Positions 25,067-34,209 of a stretch of 64,000 nt of DNA are shown piece by piece. A program made the position numbers and the translations under genes. The notes beneath the pieces were generated by a model. It saw nothing but the letters and a program-made list of their open reading frames with translations, was not told the DNA's origin and did no database searches. This DNA is from CAJXQU01 sp965223825 (GTDB lineage Bacteria > Pseudomonadota > Gammaproteobacteria > CAJXQU01): positions 1,612,001 to 1,676,000 of the forward strand of contig OZ245018.1 of assembly GCA_965223825.1 (NCBI GenBank). Direction: 5' to 3'. Every line of letters starts with the position of its first letter. Within the stretch, counting starts at the first letter, position 1.

Positions 25067-26371
25067 ATGAATGTAGTGATGATTGGTGCGGGGTATGTTG
25101 GTTTAGTTTCGGGTACATGCTTTGCTGAGTTTGGGGTGAATGTCACCTGTGTTGATGTTGATCAATCGAAGATTGATCGTTTACTTAAAGGTATTATCCC
25201 TATCTACGAACCAGGTCTTACAGACATGGTCAAAAAAAATGTTGATGAAGGACGTCTGCATTTTTCCACGGAATTAAAAGACAATGTTGCTTCTGCTGAT
25301 CTAATCTTCATTGCTGTCGGCACACCGACACGCCGAGGGGATGGTCATGCCGATCTGAAATATGTCTACGCTGCAGCGGAAGAGATTGGGAAGCATCTTC
25401 AGGGTTATACGGTTATCGTCGATAAATCAACCGTACCTGTTGGGACCGCACGAAATGTTGCACGCTTGATCAAACAAGCGAATCCAGATGCTGACTTTGA
25501 CGTTGCATCAAATCCGGAGTTTCTTCGTGAAGGCGCTGCTATCTCGGACTTTATGCGGCCTGATCGCGTGGTGATTGGGGTAGAGAGTGATCGCGCGGAA
25601 GCCTTATTACGTGAATTATATCGCCCAATCAATCTGATCGAAGCGCCGATTTTGAAAACGGATCTCGAGAGCGCCGAGCTAATCAAATATGCATCGAATG
25701 CTTTCCTTGCGACCAAGATCAGTTTTATTAATGAAATGTCCGCACTCTGTGAAGCGGTTGGTGCAGACGTTCATTCAGTTGCAAAAGGCATGGGGCTTGA
25801 TGGCCGAATCGGTAAAAAATTCTTACACGCAGGCCCTGGCTACGGGGGGTCATGTTTCCCAAAGGATACGCAAGCGCTCGTGCGAATCGCACAGGAAAAT
25901 GACGTCTCATGCCGTATTGTTGAGTCTGTGATCGAAGTGAATGCCGCGCAAAAAGCTAGAATGATCAAAAAGATTCGTACTGCGCTCGGCGGATCAGAAG
26001 CGGGTAAAACGATTGCTGTACTAGGCCTTACCTTCAAACCTGAAACTGATGATATGCGCGATGCACCAGCATTAGCGATCCTTCCAGGGCTAATTGACAA
26101 AGGGGCCACGATTCGAGCACACGATCCTAAAGGTGTTGACGAAGCGAAACATTTATTACCGTCATCGGTGATCTATTGCGATGACGTGATGGAGACGTTA
26201 ATAGAAGCCGATGCTATTGTCCTCATGACAGAATGGAACACTTATCGTGGCTTGAACTTAGATAAATTAAAAGCAGCGATGAAAGGTAACACCTTTATTG
26301 ATCTAAGAAATGTGTATGAAGCAAAACAAATGCAGGCAGCTGGGTTCGAGTATTACTGCGTCGGACGTTAA
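25067..26371 (+). CDS. ugd: UDP-glucose 6-dehydrogenase
   Basis: Oxidises UDP-glucose to UDP-glucuronate with two NAD+, supplying uronic acid for surface polysaccharide. The 434 residues have an N-terminal Rossmann motif GAGYVGLVSG (residues 7-16), the hinge helix, and catalytic C263 in GGSCFPKDT. The C-terminal domain includes GLTFKPETDDMRDAPA. A purine-rich GAGAGAAAGA site precedes the start. It is followed by a strong hairpin and a 503-bp gap, so it is not tightly joined to gmd. Confidence 0.97.
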   Translation: MNVVMIGAGYVGLVSGTCFAEFGVNVTCVDVDQSKIDRLLKGIIPIYEPGLTDMVKKNVDEGRLHFSTELKDNVASADLIFIAVGTPTRRGDGHADLKYVYAAAEEIGKHLQGYTVIVDKSTVPVGTARNVARLIKQANPDADFDVASNPEFLREGAAISDFMRPDRVVIGVESDRAEALLRELYRPINLIEAPILKTDLESAELIKYASNAFLATKISFINEMSALCEAVGADVHSVAKGMGLDGRIGKKFLHAGPGYGGSCFPKDTQALVRIAQENDVSCRIVESVIEVNAAQKARMIKKIRTALGGSEAGKTIAVLGLTFKPETDDMRDAPALAILPGLIDKGATIRAHDPKGVDEAKHLLPSSVIYCDDVMETLIEADAIVLMTEWNTYRGLNLDKLKAAMKGNTFIDLRNVYEAKQMQAAGFEYYCVGR

Positions 26372-26390
26372 ACAACCTTACTTTGTTTAA

Positions 26391-26435
26391 AGTAGATGTT
26401 TTCAGTTCCAGTATTGAGATCTGAAAACATCTACT
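26391..26435. repeat. 15-bp perfect inverted repeat after ugd
   Basis: AGTAGATGTTTTCAG (26391-26405) and its exact complement (26421-26435) flank a 15-base loop, 20 bp after the ugd stop. The stem is strong but no T-tract follows. Possible transcription stop, processing site or remnant of a mobile element. Confidence 0.8.
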
Positions 26436-26837
26436 AAATCCGCTAGAGAAGTACAAAAGCAAGGTTATAAATTCAATGTGATCATTAAGTCTTACACGGT
26501 AGTGTTTAGCGATCACAGATCAAGATTACTCATCGGAAGTGACATTCCGAACTCAAATATCTTAGACGAAGTGGTTTTTTCCTGAAAAGAAAACCTTATC
26601 TCTTTTACCTACGAATAAACCCCTCACTCGTCAAATTGCTGACAGAATAGCTAATCAAAAAACTTTACCTATCAGAGTGTGACAGAGTCCACAAACTATT
26701 CCTTTTGTTATCAATCCTTAACACCAAAAAGCTATACATCACCTAAATATCACCTTACTCTGACACGGATTCGATGATTGATTTGAATACATCAGTATGA
26801 CTTGCAACATAGCAAGTATCTTTAGGCGAAATTAAGC

Positions 26838-26861
26838 GGAAGGAGGGGGCTTATCACGCCC
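26838..26861 (+). promoter_or_regulatory. Distant Shine-Dalgarno with hairpin before gmd
   Basis: GGAAGGAGGGGG at 26838-26849 is a near-perfect ribosome-binding site, yet it ends about 25 bases before the gmd ATG. A stop codon directly precedes that ATG in frame, so no earlier start exists. GGGC (26847-26850) can pair with GCCC (26858-26861), which could bring the site nearer to the start codon. Confidence 0.45.
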
Positions 26862-26874
26862 TTCGATTTATTAA

Positions 26875-27969
26875 ATGACAGACAAAAAAGTCGCCCTGAT
26901 CACGGGTGTAACAGGACAAGATGGTGCCTATTTGGCCGAATTTTTACTTAAGAAAGGTTATCTCGTTCACGGCATAAAACGCCGTTCATCACTGTTTAAT
27001 ACGGATCGTATTGATCACCTCTACCAAGACCCGCATGTCGATAATAGAGACTTCATTCTGCATCATGGCGATTTAACGGACTCATCCAGCCTGATCAGAA
27101 TCATTCAAGAAACACAGCCAGATGAAATCTACAATCTAGCCGCACAGTCACACGTTGCCGTTTCATTTGAAGAGCCGGAATACACGGCTAATTCTGATGC
27201 ACTTGGCCCTCTGCGAATTCTGGAAGCCATACGTATTCTCGGCTTGGAGAAAAAAACCCGCTTTTACCAAGCTTCTACTTCTGAACTCTTTGGTGAAGTA
27301 CAAGAAACACCGCAGAAAGAAACAACACCGTTCTATCCGCGATCACCTTATGGTGTTGCAAAACTTTATGCCTACTGGATCACAATAAATTATCGTGAGT
27401 CTTATGGTATCTATGCATGTAATGGAATTTTATTTAATCACGAGTCACCACTGCGAGGTGAAACATTCGTTACACGAAAAATTACCCGCGCACTTGCTCG
27501 AATTAAACTCGGCCTTCAAGATAAATTATTTCTCGGAAATCTCGATGCTAAACGCGATTGGGGGCATGCAAAAGATTACATAGAAATGCAATGGCTCATG
27601 CTCCAGCAGGAAGAGGCAGAAGACTTCGTTATCGCAACTGGGGAGCAATATTCCGTCAGAGAGTTTGTCAGCATTGCTGCAAAACACTGCGATATTGATA
27701 TTGAATGGAAGGGTGAAGGTATCGAAGAAAAAGGAGTAAATAAATCAACAGGTGAAATTATTGTTGAAATAGATCCACGCTATTTCCGACCAGCAGAAGT
27801 AGAAACACTTTTAGGTGACGCGACAAAAGCAAAAGAGAAACTAGGCTGGGAACCAAGAATTAGTTTTGCTGAACTAGTCCAAGAGATGATTACAGAAGAT
27901 CTTAAAATTGCGAGTCGTGACTCATTGAATGAAAAAGTGGGTTATAAAGTGTTTAGTCACCATGAGTAG
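26875..27969 (+). CDS. gmd: GDP-mannose 4,6-dehydratase
   Basis: Converts GDP-mannose to GDP-4-keto-6-deoxymannose, the first step to GDP-L-fucose. The 364 residues start with the Rossmann motif GVTGQDGAYL, followed by HGIKRRSS, the catalytic Tyr/Lys in SPYGVAKLYAYW, FNHESPLRGETFVTRKI and RYFRPAEVETLLGD. All family hallmarks are intact; E. coli Gmd has 373 residues. Its expected partner fcl is about 19 kb downstream on the other strand. The flippase gene follows after 5 bp. Confidence 0.97.
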   Translation: MTDKKVALITGVTGQDGAYLAEFLLKKGYLVHGIKRRSSLFNTDRIDHLYQDPHVDNRDFILHHGDLTDSSSLIRIIQETQPDEIYNLAAQSHVAVSFEEPEYTANSDALGPLRILEAIRILGLEKKTRFYQASTSELFGEVQETPQKETTPFYPRSPYGVAKLYAYWITINYRESYGIYACNGILFNHESPLRGETFVTRKITRALARIKLGLQDKLFLGNLDAKRDWGHAKDYIEMQWLMLQQEEAEDFVIATGEQYSVREFVSIAAKHCDIDIEWKGEGIEEKGVNKSTGEIIVEIDPRYFRPAEVETLLGDATKAKEKLGWEPRISFAELVQEMITEDLKIASRDSLNEKVGYKVFSHHE

Positions 27970-27974
27970 TTATT

Positions 27975-29315
27975 TTGACTGAAAATAATTTTTCGTTATT
28001 CCATATGATCAGCCGAATTTTAAATTTAAATGAGAGGCCATTACTTAAACGCATTGTTCACGGTGGAATATGGTCTGTAATCGGCGAAGTTGGGACACGG
28101 TTATTTCCATTCATTACAGCAATAATCATTGCGAGGTTACTCGGGGTCGAAGGTTTTGGTAGCTTCGCAATGATACAAGCAACTGCTGGAGCATTTTCTG
28201 TAATTGGTGGCTTTGGTCTAGGAAGTACGGCAACAAAATATGTTGCTGAATATCGATTCAATAACCCAGAAAAAGCAAATGAAGTTATTACGCTAACACT
28301 TTTTTTTGCAGGGCTGACCGGGATGATCGCAACACTTGCACTTGCAATAACGTCACCACTTGTCGCTCTCAAAGTTCTTGCGAATCTGGAACTTTCGACA
28401 CCACTGTTCTGGGCAGCACCAATGTTATTGTTTAATGCTATCTACGGCGCTATTGGAGGAATACTCCTAGGCTTTGAAAGAACCAGAGCCATAGCTAAGT
28501 TATCGGCGATTTCATCTGTGGTGATTTCAGTGTTTACTATTACCGGAATATACCATTTTGGTGTGCTCGGTGGTGCGATTGCTATTTCGTTAGGTGCATT
28601 ACTACAAATGTTGTTTGGTCTTGTAATGCTCAAAGAGCAACTAGCAGAACAGGGGTTGAGTTTTTATACAAAAAATTATCAGAGTCAACGAAAACTACTG
28701 TGGGGGTTTAGTCTACCTTCAACGCTAGCGACCATGATGCATATTCCTGTTGTATGGCTGGCGCAGGCAATTGTTGTTAACCAGCCGTCGGGTTATGAGC
28801 AACTTGGTTTATACAATGCGGCACAAAAATGGCAGACATTGATCATTCTCCTACCAATGGCCTTTTCATCTATTTATCTTCCGGTTCTGTCGAGTATGAA
28901 TGCAGAGGAAAATTATTCTCGCTATTTACGTACTACGCATAAATTAGCTTTTAGTAATTTCATTTTCTGCCTTCCTTTGATTCTGATACTTATTGTGTTT
29001 CCTGACCAAATAATGGGGATATTCGGTACAGAGTTTGTTTCAGGATCCCGATTGTTAATCGGAATGGCAATTCTTTCGTTAATCCTTGTAACGCTTCGTG
29101 TCTACTGGCAGGCCCTGATCGGACTGGGCAAAGCCTGGGTTTCTTTTTATCTGACTGTTATATGGGCAATTTCTGTATTAGGTATTACATGGCACTATCG
29201 AAGTAGTGGAGGAGAAGGGTTGTTACTTGGTTTTCTAATTGCGGGTTTAGTTCACCTGATCGCTCATATTGTATATTTATTAAACATAAATCCATCCATT
29301 TCTTTTACAGAGTAA
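27975..29315 (+). CDS. Wzx-type polysaccharide flippase
   Basis: The 446 residues form about 12-14 membrane helices of the MOP/PST superfamily, with the N-terminal pattern LKRIVHGGIWSVIGEVGTRL followed by IIIARLLGVEGFG. Such proteins flip undecaprenyl-linked repeat units to the periplasm. The start is uncertain: TTG at 27975 (5 bp after gmd) or ATG at 28005, which keeps all helices. From here the sequence becomes visibly more AT-rich than the flanking core genes, as in most O-antigen-type clusters. Confidence 0.88.
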   Translation: MTENNFSLFHMISRILNLNERPLLKRIVHGGIWSVIGEVGTRLFPFITAIIIARLLGVEGFGSFAMIQATAGAFSVIGGFGLGSTATKYVAEYRFNNPEKANEVITLTLFFAGLTGMIATLALAITSPLVALKVLANLELSTPLFWAAPMLLFNAIYGAIGGILLGFERTRAIAKLSAISSVVISVFTITGIYHFGVLGGAIAISLGALLQMLFGLVMLKEQLAEQGLSFYTKNYQSQRKLLWGFSLPSTLATMMHIPVVWLAQAIVVNQPSGYEQLGLYNAAQKWQTLIILLPMAFSSIYLPVLSSMNAEENYSRYLRTTHKLAFSNFIFCLPLILILIVFPDQIMGIFGTEFVSGSRLLIGMAILSLILVTLRVYWQALIGLGKAWVSFYLTVIWAISVLGITWHYRSSGGEGLLLGFLIAGLVHLIAHIVYLLNINPSISFTE

Positions 29316-29356
29316 ACATAGAAAATCCATTATAAATTGAGATTTTATAAATAATA

Positions 29357-30256
29357 ATGAATGTTAAACAACTTGCCGCAGAAATAATAAGACCACTAAT
29401 GCCACTTCTTCCAAGAGGGCGACATGCACTACATGCACTGTTTGGATCGGGTGATAGAGATGATAAACCATGGATACACTGTAAAAGACCTTTCAGAGTG
29501 TTTTGGGATAGACAAATTAATGCTTGGGTAAGTTGTGACCTAAAAGAATGGGGGGGGAGATGGCATTATTATCAACAGGAATATTATGATAAATATTTAC
29601 CATGGATATTGAAAAACTTTTTACATTCTGGTGATACTTTTATAGATATCGGTGCAAATAAAGGGATATTTACGATGCAGGCATCAAGTATCGTTGGTGA
29701 TAGTGGAACTGTTATTGCATTTGAACCTAATCCTAGGACCGCAAATATTCTTCGTTCGCATTTAATCATGAATGGTATTGAAAAAAATGTAGATGTTATT
29801 GAAAAAGGATTGGGTTCAGTTGTAAGTGAGTTTGATCTTAATATTTTAGATCTTCACTCTGGGACTGCCACTATACGACAAATAAATGATAAGGATGTCA
29901 GCTCTACAATCAAAGTGCCAGTAGTAACAGCTGACTCTATTTTAATGGATAGAAAACTTACTGGTAAAATTTTTTTGAAGATTGATGTAGAAGGGCTAGA
30001 GCTGGAAGTACTTAAGGGTGCTGAAAATTTTATTCAAAAATTTAATCCTGAATGGGTTTATGTTGAGGTTAGTCCGCAGTGGTTAGAAGAAAGAAATCAA
30101 TCTGCAATAGAGTTAATAGAGTTTATGAAGGGGTGTGGTTATCTAATTTCAAAATCTCCAATTAAAAAATATCACTTATATCTCTGGCCCAAAATAGAAC
30201 TCGTAGATGTTACAGAACCACCCACAACTCAAACAGATTTATTATTCATAAAATAA
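29357..30256 (+). CDS. FkbM family methyltransferase
   Basis: The 299 residues contain a SAM-dependent methyltransferase fold of FkbM type: FIDIGANKGIFTMQ (motif I, about residue 95), VIAFEPNPRTANIL (motif II) and the family-typical IFLKIDVEGLELEVLKGA. Relatives O-methylate sugars of polysaccharides or polyketides. In this cluster a methyl ether on the exopolysaccharide is the likely product. The N-terminal 80 residues are less conserved. Neighbours are the flippase and a glycosyltransferase on the same strand. Confidence 0.88.
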   Translation: MNVKQLAAEIIRPLMPLLPRGRHALHALFGSGDRDDKPWIHCKRPFRVFWDRQINAWVSCDLKEWGGRWHYYQQEYYDKYLPWILKNFLHSGDTFIDIGANKGIFTMQASSIVGDSGTVIAFEPNPRTANILRSHLIMNGIEKNVDVIEKGLGSVVSEFDLNILDLHSGTATIRQINDKDVSSTIKVPVVTADSILMDRKLTGKIFLKIDVEGLELEVLKGAENFIQKFNPEWVYVEVSPQWLEERNQSAIELIEFMKGCGYLISKSPIKKYHLYLWPKIELVDVTEPPTTQTDLLFIK

Positions 30257-30321
30257 AGTTATTTTTATCTATAAATAGACCTGGCCTGCTCACATGTTAA
30301 GTTATAAATAATGATAAAGTC

Positions 30322-31572
30322 ATGAATACAAAGCCTAAACTTACTATCGCATGGGCAACAGTCCCACAATCTGGTGGAACTTACCACTTTTATCAATTGC
30401 TACGTAGAGCCCTTAGGCCATATGGCTGGACAGTGTTGGGGGTGTCAGTAGGCAATGAAACAGTTAATTGGAATGAATCTCTTGTCGACGACAATTGTGT
30501 AAAGGTAGGGAGTCCGCATGATTCTTTTGACGAGGCTGTAAAAGCATTTATCAATTGGTCTATTGAAAATAAAATAAATATTGTTATGCCCGTAGGCAGC
30601 TCGATAATGAGTTCGGCAATGCCTCACATGCCAGCGAATATTAAATTTTTAATGCAGGGTAACAATATAACGCGACATACTTACGCAACCACTTTAGTTC
30701 ATCGGAATTGTGTCAGCCATTATATTGGAATATCAAAGCGACATTATGATGATCTTATAAACCGTTATAAAGTACCAGCGGATAAAATAACTCTAATTCC
30801 TCACGCACTTGATCTGAACGACTACTCTAATGTTCTGTCGAGGGGGGATGAACCTTTAAAAAACGATCATATTAAAATTGCTTATCTTGGTCGTTTAATT
30901 GATAAAGACAAAGGTATTTTTCTTATCCCTAAAATTTTGAGTAAACTTCAAGAAAGTAATATTTCATTCTCAATGGAGATAGCGGGTGATGGACCTGATA
31001 GTTTGTTACTCGAATCAAAACTTAAAGGGTTTATAAAGGATGGCTTTGTCACTATGCGGGGTAGTATCCACCCTAATGACGTACCGTCATTTCTTGTAGG
31101 TAAAGACATATTTCTCATGCCAAGTAATTTTGAAGGGTTCGGTTTTACTTTGATTGAAGCAATGGCAGCAGGATGTGTTCCAATTGTATCAAGTATAAGT
31201 GGTGTAACGGACTGGATTGTTACACACGAACAAACAGGCTTGCTTTGTAAGATCGGGGATGCAAATTCGTTTTTCTGTGAAATTAAAAATTTATATAACG
31301 ATATTCAATTAAAAGAAAAGCTTTCTGCTTCAGCAAGGGTAGAAGTTTCTGAAAGATTTAACGTGGGTAAATTTTCTTTATCTTATGATGCTGTATTTAA
31401 TAAAATTTTAAACGATAGAAATGAAGTTCAGCCTATAAACATAAGTTTGTTAAAACTCAGTAAGCCATATCGTAAGTCATGGCGCCACTTCATACCAAAT
31501 AATATAAAAATAACACTTAGAAAATTTGAAGAAAAAGCGCGTTTGAAATTAAAGCTATTAAAAGGTTTCTGA
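30322..31572 (+). CDS. GT4-type glycosyltransferase
   Basis: The 416 residues form a GT-B fold. The C-terminal domain shows IAYLGRLIDKDKGI, the segment GDGPDSLLLESKL and the nucleotide-sugar motif SNFEGFGFTLIEAMAAG (E-x7-E). That places it in family GT4. Donor and acceptor are not predictable. A basic C-terminal tail (about 375-416) is added. It ends 6 bp before the polymerase candidate. Confidence 0.88.
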   Translation: MNTKPKLTIAWATVPQSGGTYHFYQLLRRALRPYGWTVLGVSVGNETVNWNESLVDDNCVKVGSPHDSFDEAVKAFINWSIENKINIVMPVGSSIMSSAMPHMPANIKFLMQGNNITRHTYATTLVHRNCVSHYIGISKRHYDDLINRYKVPADKITLIPHALDLNDYSNVLSRGDEPLKNDHIKIAYLGRLIDKDKGIFLIPKILSKLQESNISFSMEIAGDGPDSLLLESKLKGFIKDGFVTMRGSIHPNDVPSFLVGKDIFLMPSNFEGFGFTLIEAMAAGCVPIVSSISGVTDWIVTHEQTGLLCKIGDANSFFCEIKNLYNDIQLKEKLSASARVEVSERFNVGKFSLSYDAVFNKILNDRNEVQPINISLLKLSKPYRKSWRHFIPNNIKITLRKFEEKARLKLKLLKGF

Positions 31573-31578
31573 TATACC

Positions 31579-32934
31579 GTGTATATAGCAATATTTTTAG
31601 TTGGTATTCTTATTTGTATCTCCGGATACATGATCATATGGTCATTAAAAAGTCCAGATAGAATATATCAATTCCCATTGTTTGCTGGTGGTGCTTGGTT
31701 ATTTTATATTGTTCCACAAGTGATTGGGATCATAAATAACCCGAAGACGATTCCATCAGGAATTGTCAATGACTATGGCATCGAATTAGCTATATTAATG
31801 GCATGTCTATGTGCTTTGGCTAGCTTCATTGGTTATCTTAAACGATCAAAACGAGCCCTTTTACGAAAAAAAGTCGATGTTCTTTCTATAAATAAAGTTT
31901 TTATTTCAGGATTGCTGCTAGGTGGCATAGCATATTTTGCCTACTATCAATTAATTACTCTTTCAGGTGGCTTCAATAGCTATATCAATGGTGGTAATTA
32001 CAGTTTAGTTTGGAGGGGGCTTCCTGTTATGTATGCCTTCCTAATGGCATTAAATTGGCCTGCGTTAATGCTTTGCCTAATGGCAACATTAAAAAAACCA
32101 TCAATTGTGAAATGGTTTTTTATAATCCTGCTTAGCATTCAACCTATTATTTCGATCACAATGCTTGGGCGTCGTTCGCACTTTGTGACCTATTTCTTAA
32201 TCATTGGGATCTCGATATTTTTTATTAGAAGATGGTCTCCGCCAAAATATATTGTAGTAGCTGCAATGATCTCTGCATTAACTTTTGTTTTGGTCGCACC
32301 TAACTTTAGAGGTGAAAGTTCTCTACAAGGAAAAATTGAAAAAATAAAGGATACTTCTATATCACATGAATATAGCACGTTATTAGAGGGACAGGGTTTT
32401 CTTGAGTTTATGGTACCAATCGCTATCATTCCTACACTCAATAATGCATTAGAATTTGGTTATGGTCGCGGATTTTACAACACCATGGTACAAAACTGGG
32501 TACCATCTAGATTAGTTGGTCGAAATTTTAAAAAATCTCTTTATGCTCCTACTGTAAATATACAATATTTGATGCAAACACAATACGGCTGGTCTATACC
32601 CTATGGAAGTAACCCCACAGGAATTGGCGATGCTTTTGTAGAGTTTTGGTTTTTTGGTGTGATGCTATATTACCTTCTTGGAAGATTTTTCAGAGCAGTT
32701 TGGGATAGAGCTGTTCTCTGTGGAAGTTTTTTCTCGATGATTTTTTACGTCGCCTTAATACCATTGGGCATGGAGACTGTATTCGGATCGTTTACGCAAT
32801 TTCCTAGTCGTATTCTCTATTTGCTAATTTTTCTATACCCATTACTAATTTTTTGTAAAAGAGGGCGTCGTGAAAAATCATTGTGGACAATTAATAATTC
32901 AATGGCAAGCATATCAAACAAGAAGTTATTATAA
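31579..32934 (+). CDS. Wzy-like polysaccharide repeat-unit polymerase candidate (GTG start)
   Basis: The 451 residues contain about ten to twelve membrane helices and one larger loop (about 225-350), the layout of Wzy polymerases, whose sequences diverge strongly. GTG at 31579 is preferred because the next Met would remove the first membrane helix. No other gene in the AT-rich core fits the polymerase role, while the flippase is present, so assignment rests on topology and place. It could also be another oligosaccharide membrane enzyme. Confidence 0.7.
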   Translation: MYIAIFLVGILICISGYMIIWSLKSPDRIYQFPLFAGGAWLFYIVPQVIGIINNPKTIPSGIVNDYGIELAILMACLCALASFIGYLKRSKRALLRKKVDVLSINKVFISGLLLGGIAYFAYYQLITLSGGFNSYINGGNYSLVWRGLPVMYAFLMALNWPALMLCLMATLKKPSIVKWFFIILLSIQPIISITMLGRRSHFVTYFLIIGISIFFIRRWSPPKYIVVAAMISALTFVLVAPNFRGESSLQGKIEKIKDTSISHEYSTLLEGQGFLEFMVPIAIIPTLNNALEFGYGRGFYNTMVQNWVPSRLVGRNFKKSLYAPTVNIQYLMQTQYGWSIPYGSNPTGIGDAFVEFWFFGVMLYYLLGRFFRAVWDRAVLCGSFFSMIFYVALIPLGMETVFGSFTQFPSRILYLLIFLYPLLIFCKRGRREKSLWTINNSMASISNKKLL

Positions 32935-32972
32935 AAAATATAACTTTAAATTATGGGAATTGTGGGTGTAAC

Positions 32973-34145
32973 TTGAAAATTCTATATCTCTCGTACCCGC
33001 TGGTTGATGAAAAGGCACCTCATCAATCTATGGCTGCTTTCGAATTGTCAAAGATGGGACATAGTATTTACTATCTTGGCTGGGGAGATACCAACAAGCC
33101 GAGTTGGCTAATTGATTTTAAAAATATTCATTATTTAGTTAAAGAAAAGATTGGCTTTATTTCTGCAGTTAAATTATTAAAAGATATTATTATTAAGATG
33201 GTTAATATAAGGCCAGATTTAATATATATACAGGGCGCTCAACAAACCCCTTTAATACTTTGGTTGTTAATATTCAAAAAAAAACCAGTCATATACCACA
33301 CCCAGGATTTTTTAGGGCCTGGCCAACATTATTTTTACGAGTTATGTGAGAAGTTAATATCAAGACGTGCTAATTATGTAATTATTAATGAGCCAAATCG
33401 GGCGAGATTTTTTGCAAGTAACTATAAGATTAAAAATTTTCCAGAAATTATAAGAACAGCCTTACCGTCATGGTGGAAAGTGCCAGTAAGAAATGATGAG
33501 ATCAGAAGCCAGTTGGTTAAAAAAACTATTGTGCAAGACAGTAAAGGAGCGAGGTTAATAGTTGCTGGAGGTGGTTATCATAATTCAAGAATGTCACCTG
33601 AATTACTTGAAGGGTTTAGTTTTCTTCCTAATAACTTTATTTTGATATTTACGGGTATGGAGTACAAAAGTAAACAGCAAATCGCTTGTGAGAAGCATAT
33701 TAAAAAACTAGGGCTAGATAATAGAATTATATTTTTAGGTAAATTATCGTATTCTGAATTATTAAATGTTTATGCGGCATGTGATATTGGAATACTTTTA
33801 TACCCCAATAACGGTGTTGGGCATTATTATCAAGCACCGGGAAGACTAACAGAGTACTTGCGATGTGGCCTATCAATAGTTTGTTCTAATTTTCCAAATT
33901 TGGAATTACTTAACTTGCAACATAAGCTTGGAGAGGTTGCAGATCCCTATTGTTCTTCATCCATAAAAGATGCGATATTCTCACTTGGTAATTTAAGCGA
34001 TGAAGAATTGGAGTTGAATAGAGTTAGGTTATTAATTAAAGCCGAAAATGAATTCAATTATGAAATACAAGCTAAACCAGTACTTTCTAAATTAATTGAA
34101 GAAATTAGTGAAGGAAATAATCATGAGATTTTAAATTCTAATTAA
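32973..34145 (+). CDS. Glycosyltransferase, GT-B fold (TTG start)
   Basis: The 390 residues begin MKILYLSYPLVDEKAP, a typical GT-B N-terminus, which supports the TTG start. The C-terminal half has IVAGGGYHNSR, IIFLGKLSYSELLNVYAACDIG and a segment PGRLTEYLRCGLSIV that replaces the usual E-x7-E pattern. Family GT4-like is likely. It lies in the run of plus-strand polysaccharide genes between the polymerase candidate and another glycosyltransferase. Confidence 0.8.
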   Translation: MKILYLSYPLVDEKAPHQSMAAFELSKMGHSIYYLGWGDTNKPSWLIDFKNIHYLVKEKIGFISAVKLLKDIIIKMVNIRPDLIYIQGAQQTPLILWLLIFKKKPVIYHTQDFLGPGQHYFYELCEKLISRRANYVIINEPNRARFFASNYKIKNFPEIIRTALPSWWKVPVRNDEIRSQLVKKTIVQDSKGARLIVAGGGYHNSRMSPELLEGFSFLPNNFILIFTGMEYKSKQQIACEKHIKKLGLDNRIIFLGKLSYSELLNVYAACDIGILLYPNNGVGHYYQAPGRLTEYLRCGLSIVCSNFPNLELLNLQHKLGEVADPYCSSSIKDAIFSLGNLSDEELELNRVRLLIKAENEFNYEIQAKPVLSKLIEEISEGNNHEILNSN

Positions 34146-34209
34146 CTTTAGAAATATTTTTTATTTATTAAGCTTATGAAACCATAAATACTATTGTAAG
34201 TAATAACCC

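Larger units (their letters stand above)
26372..26874. other. Structured 503-bp intergenic region upstream of gmd
   Basis: No gene is seen. Features: a 15-bp perfect inverted repeat at 26391-26435; TGTGATC paired with GATCACA across 27 bases with an inner ACAC/GTGT hairpin (about 26477-26517); and a G-rich Shine-Dalgarno and small hairpin before gmd. I found no JUMPstart or ops (GGCGGTAG) element. The length suggests the main promoter and leader of the polysaccharide cluster lie here. Confidence 0.55.

Noticed and set aside
26678..26693. CRP-like site TGTGA-N6-CCACA upstream of gmd
   Set aside because: One half-site mismatches, the spacing to any promoter is unknown, and one such match in 500 AT-rich bases can be chance.
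24245..26874. Insertion sequence ends or attachment sites near the start of the glycan cluster
   Set aside because: Inverted repeats are present, but there is no transposase, integrase or flanking direct repeat, so they are treated as RNA or regulatory structures.
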